Of a DNA stretch of 64,000 nucleotides, positions 59,956 through 64,000 are shown piece after piece; the first letter of the stretch is position 1; every line of letters starts with the position of its first letter. Location: positions 9,117,501 through 9,181,500 of the forward strand of contig NZ_JANADR010000001.1 in assembly GCF_024199925.1 (NCBI RefSeq). The letters are read 5' to 3'. This DNA is from Bradyrhizobium sp. CCGUVB1N3 (GTDB taxonomy: Bacteria > Pseudomonadota > Alphaproteobacteria > Rhizobiales > Xanthobacteraceae). A program made the position numbers and the translations under genes. The notes beneath the pieces were generated by a model. The model was given only the letters and a program-made list of their open reading frames with translations. It was not told where the DNA came from and ran no database searches.

Positions 59956-60942
59956 ATGATGCGGACGGTTTCAAAGTGGATCCTGGCATTTGGGACGTTG
60001 GCGGGGATCGCCGCGAGCGCAGGCTCGTCGCAGGCGCAGCAGACGATCCGTGTCGGCTGGACCATTCCGGCCGAAGAATCCAAATATTGGATGATGCGGC
60101 GGCCAGCGGAATTTCCCGACCTCGGCAAGACCTATAATATCGAGTGGACACAATTTCAGGGCACGGCGCCCATGACACAGGCACTTGCCGCCGGAGCGCT
60201 CGACTGCGCCACGCAGGCGCCTTTGTCGCTGTCCAACGGCGTGGTCGGTGGCAATCTCAAGGCCTACATCGTGGCTCAGCACGTGTTCGAGAAGCCCGGC
60301 GGCTTCTCGGTCTATTGGGCGGTGATGGACGACTCGCCGATCAAGACGATCGCCGATCTCAAGGGCAAGACGGTCGGCATTTCAGTGATCGGAGGCGGCA
60401 CGCAGGGGCCGTTCAACATGCTGCTCAAGCAAAATGGTGTCGATCCCGCAAAGGACATCAAGCTCGTCGAGGTCGGCTTTGCGGTCTCGGAAGATGCACT
60501 GCGGCAGGGCCGCGTCGATGCCGTCAACATGAACCAGCCGTTCGCAGCGCGCGCGGAAGCCAAAGGCGGCACGCGAAAGCTGTTTTCACTTTCTCAGGCC
60601 ATGCCGAACATCGTGCATATCCTTGAAGCCTGCCGCGCCGACTTCGTCGACAAGAACCCGGAACTGGTGAAAGCCTATGTGCGCGACATTACCTCGGGCA
60701 TGAAGAAAGCGCTGGCGAACCGCGAAGAAACACTAAAAGTGGTCTCGGAGGTTCTCAAGGCGCCGATCCCGGTCCTCGACACCTACTTGCTCAAGGACAA
60801 TGATTTCGGGCGCGATCCGGGTGCCGCGCCGAACTTCCCGGCGATCCAGAAGATGTTGGATATCTACGCCGAGACCGGCATGCTGCCAAAACTGGATGTT
60901 GCGCAGTTCAAGCATCCAACCATCGTTGCGCCGTTGCAATAG
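59956..60942 (+). CDS. NitT/TauT-family ABC transporter substrate-binding protein
   Basis: 328 residues with a signal peptide (SKWILAFGTLAGIAASAGSSQAQ). The mature part TIRVGWTIPAEESKYWMMRR, LAAGALDCATQAPLSLSNG and LKGKTVGISVIGGGTQGPFNMLL shows the SsuA/TauA/NMT1 fold. Expected to bind a sulfonate, nitrate-like or aromatic anion. Its ATPase (62835) and permease (63665) follow beyond the dehydratase gene. Periplasmic. The start is one of two adjacent ATGs (59956/59959). Confidence 0.85.
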   Translation: MMRTVSKWILAFGTLAGIAASAGSSQAQQTIRVGWTIPAEESKYWMMRRPAEFPDLGKTYNIEWTQFQGTAPMTQALAAGALDCATQAPLSLSNGVVGGNLKAYIVAQHVFEKPGGFSVYWAVMDDSPIKTIADLKGKTVGISVIGGGTQGPFNMLLKQNGVDPAKDIKLVEVGFAVSEDALRQGRVDAVNMNQPFAARAEAKGGTRKLFSLSQAMPNIVHILEACRADFVDKNPELVKAYVRDITSGMKKALANREETLKVVSEVLKAPIPVLDTYLLKDNDFGRDPGAAPNFPAIQKMLDIYAETGMLPKLDVAQFKHPTIVAPLQ

Positions 60943-60993
60943 GCAACTTGGCGAATAGCCGAAACGATCTGCGGCGTCCCAATATTGCGTGGG

Positions 60994-62712
60994 ATGTCGA
61001 ATGTAGATGATACACGCATGAAGAAGCTGCGCTCCCGGGTAACGACTGATGGCCTCGACCGCGCGCCGCATCGCGCCTTCATGCGTGCGATGGGGCTCGA
61101 CGACGCGGCTCTCGCCAAGCCGATGATCGGCGTCGTCAGCATGAAGGGCGAGCAGACGCCCTGTAACATGACGCATGATTTCCAGGTCGATGCGGCCAAG
61201 GCAGGCATCGAGGAAGCCGGCGGAACACCGCGCGAGTTCACGACGATCTCGGTGTCCGACGGCATCAGCATGAATCACGAGGGGATGAAGTTCTCCCTGT
61301 TTTCGCGCGAGCTGATCGCCGACTCCATCGAAGCCGTCGTTCACGGCCTTGCCTACGACGCATTGATCGGCTTCGGCGGCTGCGACAAGACGCTTCCCGG
61401 CGTGATGATGGGCATGATCCGCTGCAACGTGCCATCGATCTTCATCTACGGCGGCAGTGCATTGCCGGGCCGACTGGAAGGACGAACCCTGACCGTGCTC
61501 GATTCCTATGAGGCGGTCGGCGGCTTCATGACCGGCGAGATCGATGGTGCCACGCTCGAAAAGATCGAGCGGAACTGTCTGCCGACCATCGGCGCGTGCG
61601 CCGGACAATTCACCGCAAACACCATGGCGATGGTTTCGGAGGCGATGGGCCTCACCATCCCCAATTGCTCGATGATCCCCGGCGTCTACCCGGAGCGTGC
61701 GCAGGTTTCGCGCCGTGCAGGTAGGCTCGTGATGGAAATGCTCGAGCGCGACGGGCCGCTGCCGCGCGATATCGTGACGCGGAAGGCGCTGGAAAATGGT
61801 GCTGCAATTGTCGCTGCCACCGGCGGCTCGACGAATGCGGCCTTGCATCTGCCGGCAATGGCCAACGAGGCCGGGATTTCCTTCACGATCGATGATGTCG
61901 GTGAAGTTTTTGCCCGCACGCCGCTGATTGGAAATCTACGCCCCGGTGGCAAGTACACCGCAAAGGACGTTTACGATATCGGAGGAGCGGCCGTCGTGAT
62001 CCGGGAACTGGTCCAGAGTGGACACATTGACGGAAGCTGCCTGACCATCACCGGTCGAACGATTGCCGACGAGTATGGCAGCTCCAACGTTCCGGATGGC
62101 GAAGTGATTTTTGCGGCGGGCACACCCATTATGAGCGACGGGGGTGTCGCAGTGCTGAAGGGCAGTCTTTGCCCGGATGGCGCCGTGATCAAGGTTGCGG
62201 GGCTGAAGAACCTGTCCTTTGAAGGGCCGGCACGTGTCTTCGAAGACGAAGAGGCATGTGTCGAAGCCGTGCGTAATCGCAGCTACCAGTCAGGCGAGGT
62301 CCTCGTGATCCGCAACGAGGGACCGGTTGGCGGTCCCGGCATGCGCGAGATGCTCGGCGTCACGGCGCTGATCTATGGCCAGGGTATGGGCGAGAAGGTC
62401 GCCCTCATCACCGACGGGCGTTTTTCCGGCGCGACACGCGGCATGTGCATCGGCTACGTGTCCCCTGAAGCCTTTGTCGGAGGTCCGTTGGCGCTGGTGC
62501 GCGACGGCGATAGAATAAGGATCGACGCCGGCGGCCGTCGCATGGACCTGCTGGTCGATGAACAAGAACTCGCAACGCGCCAGCGCGACTGGAAGCCGCG
62601 GCCACCGCGCCACCGCGCCGGGGCCCTCGCGAAATATGCGCGCCTGGTCGGGCAGGCTCCGGGCGGAGCGGTCACTCACGAAGGACCTGCGGAATGGCCT
62701 TGGTTCAGGTGA
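60994..62712 (+). CDS. IlvD/Edd-family dehydratase
   Basis: 572 residues, full length. Fe-S ligand cysteines at C57 (GEQTPCNMT), C130 ([12 protein letters not shown]) and C202 ([13 protein letters not shown]), then [12 protein letters not shown] and [12 protein letters not shown] motifs. Converts a 2,3-dihydroxy acid to a 2-keto acid. Position inside an ABC importer cluster suggests a catabolic sugar-acid or dihydroxy-acid dehydratase rather than branched-chain synthesis. ATG at 60994; a TTG nine bases upstream and an ATG at 61018 are alternatives. Confidence 0.85.
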   Translation: MSNVDDTRMKKLRSRVTTDGLDRAPHRAFMRAMGLDDAALAKPMIGVVSMKGEQTPCNMTHDFQVDAAKAGIEEAGGTPREFTTISVSDGISMNHEGMKFSLFSRELIADSIEAVVHGLAYDALIGFGGCDKTLPGVMMGMIRCNVPSIFIYGGSALPGRLEGRTLTVLDSYEAVGGFMTGEIDGATLEKIERNCLPTIGACAGQFTANTMAMVSEAMGLTIPNCSMIPGVYPERAQVSRRAGRLVMEMLERDGPLPRDIVTRKALENGAAIVAATGGSTNAALHLPAMANEAGISFTIDDVGEVFARTPLIGNLRPGGKYTAKDVYDIGGAAVVIRELVQSGHIDGSCLTITGRTIADEYGSSNVPDGEVIFAAGTPIMSDGGVAVLKGSLCPDGAVIKVAGLKNLSFEGPARVFEDEEACVEAVRNRSYQSGEVLVIRNEGPVGGPGMREMLGVTALIYGQGMGEKVALITDGRFSGATRGMCIGYVSPEAFVGGPLALVRDGDRIRIDAGGRRMDLLVDEQELATRQRDWKPRPPRHRAGALAKYARLVGQAPGGAVTHEGPAEWPWFR

Positions 62713-62834
62713 ACGGCTCGAGCGTTAGAACGGTATTCGTCTGGCAAGTTTCTTGCTAAGTCGATGTCAATCGTTAAGGGAATTGAACGGGGCGTTCGTA
62801 TTCGGAGTCGCGCACGCATGAGGCGAGAGACGGC

Positions 62835-63668
62835 ATGAAGGTGTTGCCTTCAAGATCGGGTGAGGTGCCGGCGCGACAGCCTGCGACCGCAATGATCGAG
62901 ATCGACCGTGTTTCGCAGATTTTTCAAACGTCGGCCCGCAAGGATCATCTTGCGCTGTCGGATATCTCGCTGACGATCGAAGAAGGCGCTTTCGTCTCCA
63001 TTCTCGGGCCGTCCGGCTGCGGCAAGTCGACGCTTCTCTACATCGTCGGTGGTTTCGTCAGCCCGACCAGCGGCTCTGCAAAAGTGAAGGGCAAGACGAT
63101 CACGGCGCCCGGGCCCGATCGCGGGCCCGTGTTTCAGGAGTTCGCGCTCTTTCCATGGAAGACCGTCCTCGGGAACGTCATGTATGGACCGCGTCAGCAA
63201 GGCGTCCGTACGACTGAGGCGGAGGCACAGAGCCGCGCGCTGATCGAGATGGTTGGCCTCAAGGGCTACGAGAATTTCTTTCCCAAGGAGCTGTCGGGCG
63301 GAATGAAGCAGCGCGTCGCGCTTGCCCGTACGCTCGCTTACCATCCCGAAGTGTTGCTGATGGATGAGCCCTTCGGAGCGCTCGATGCGCATACGCGTAC
63401 GCGGCTTCAGAACGACCTCTTGAACATCTGGGAACGTGACCGGAAGACGGTTCTGTTCGTGACGCACTCTGTCGATGAAGCGGTGTTTCTGTCGGACAAG
63501 GTCGTGATGATGTCGCGATCTCCCGGCCGCATCCGCCAGGTGATCGATATCGATCTGCCGCGGCCACGCCGGCGGGCCGAGCTGTTGCTCGACTCGCGCT
63601 ATCAGAAATACATCGTCGATATCGAGCGCATGTTCGATGATGGCGACGACGCTGGTGCGAACGCATGA
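62835..63668 (+). CDS. NitT/TauT-family ABC transporter ATP-binding protein
   Basis: 277 residues. Walker A GPSGCGKST, Q-loop VFQEFALFPWKTV, signature LSGGMKQRVALARTL, Walker B VLLMDEPFGALD and H-loop FVTHSVDEA, the SsuB/TauB pattern (FxPW motif after the Q-loop). ATG at 62835 with GAGGCGAGAGACGGC upstream. Its stop overlaps the permease start (ATGA). Confidence 0.93.
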   Translation: MKVLPSRSGEVPARQPATAMIEIDRVSQIFQTSARKDHLALSDISLTIEEGAFVSILGPSGCGKSTLLYIVGGFVSPTSGSAKVKGKTITAPGPDRGPVFQEFALFPWKTVLGNVMYGPRQQGVRTTEAEAQSRALIEMVGLKGYENFFPKELSGGMKQRVALARTLAYHPEVLLMDEPFGALDAHTRTRLQNDLLNIWERDRKTVLFVTHSVDEAVFLSDKVVMMSRSPGRIRQVIDIDLPRPRRRAELLLDSRYQKYIVDIERMFDDGDDAGANA

Positions 63669-64000
63669 CTTGGTCCGCAGCCATTGGCCGGCGCGTTGCC
63701 CCCTTGCTCGCTTGCGTCGGGCTGCTCGCGGTGTGGCAGGTAGCGGCGCTTGCTCTGAAGAACGACAGCTTCCCGACCGCGCTCGAAGCCATGCGTGCGG
63801 TTCCGGCCATCCTTGGCGACAAGGAAGCCTTGATCAATATCCTGGCGTCGCTGCGTCGCATGGCGATCGGCTTCGCTGCCGCTGTCGCCGTTTCGATACC
63901 GCTCGGGCTCCTGATGGGGCGGAGCCGCGCCGTGGCGGCTTTCTTCAATCCGCTCCTGATGGTGATCTATCCCGTGCCGAAGGCGGCGTTGATGCCGATC
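63665..64000 (+). CDS. NitT/TauT-family ABC transporter permease, N-terminal part
   Basis: First 112 residues only: MTWSAAIGRRVAPLLACVGL then LAVWQVAALAL as the first helix, later LRRMAIGFAAAVAVSIPLGLLMGRS and NPLLMVIYPVPKAALMPI, the start of the binding-protein-dependent permease loop of SsuC/TauC-like proteins. ATGA overlap with the ATPase gene. Continues past the window. Confidence 0.92.
   Translation, partial: MTWSAAIGRRVAPLLACVGLLAVWQVAALALKNDSFPTALEAMRAVPAILGDKEALINILASLRRMAIGFAAAVAVSIPLGLLMGRSRAVAAFFNPLLMVIYPVPKAALMPI

Overview
The window looks like a chromosomal segment of a high-GC alphaproteobacterium of the Rhizobiales, most likely Bradyrhizobium. The evidence is the GC-rich codon usage, a GcrA cell-cycle regulator, a phasin, a FixK/FNR-type box, the Rhizobiales intergenic palindrome family, and several small proteins I recognise from that genus. 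No tRNA, rRNA or CRISPR array was seen.

Layout. 1-11.6 kb: nitrogen and purine scavenging. This holds a BMP-type ABC importer operon with a biuret-hydrolase-like enzyme, an M20 allantoate/carbamoyl amidohydrolase, a DctA-type carrier, a TetR regulator, an adenine deaminase and an NCS2 purine permease. 11.6-20.9 kb: housekeeping and stray genes (MoxR ATPase/VWA pair, quinone oxidoreductase, DUF3592 protein) and a regulatory islet of LexA-like S24 repressor, GcrA and a DUF6456-like protein. 21-24 kb: phasin, cytochrome c and small envelope proteins. 24.2-30.2 kb: a TpsB outer-membrane transporter divergent from a FecR-domain protein and a CHASE2-PAS-GGDEF-EAL protein. 30.2-35.2 kb: arginase, an enolase-superfamily dehydratase and an NRAMP-like transporter.

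35.2-55.5 kb is an accessory island. Its core (37-48.2 kb) is a tandem array of five intact Imm11/DUF1629-like genes, at least two decayed Imm11 fragments, two intact AHH-nuclease proteins, one frameshifted AHH remnant and a DUF4261 gene with a decayed copy. The two large proteins carry the AHH nuclease at the extreme N-terminus and a conserved C-terminal tail, and their putative immunity gene lies immediately upstream. That is the mirror image of a canonical polymorphic toxin locus. Modules across the island are separated by a ~90 bp repeat built like a promoter followed by an intrinsic terminator (seven substantial and two partial copies). One copy is split by an IS5-type element with a perfect 19 bp terminal repeat and a CTAA target duplication. 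A DDE transposon of another family has cut into an Imm11 gene. The island ends with a prophage remnant in which a terminase large subunit is fused to the tail of a membrane protein.

55.7-64 kb: a catabolic cluster of CoA transferase, two-component flavin monooxygenase, beta-hydroxyacid dehydrogenase, a NitT/TauT-type ABC importer (continuing past the window) and an IlvD/Edd dehydratase. Functions are inferred from family resemblance by reading the sequence; no database search was possible.
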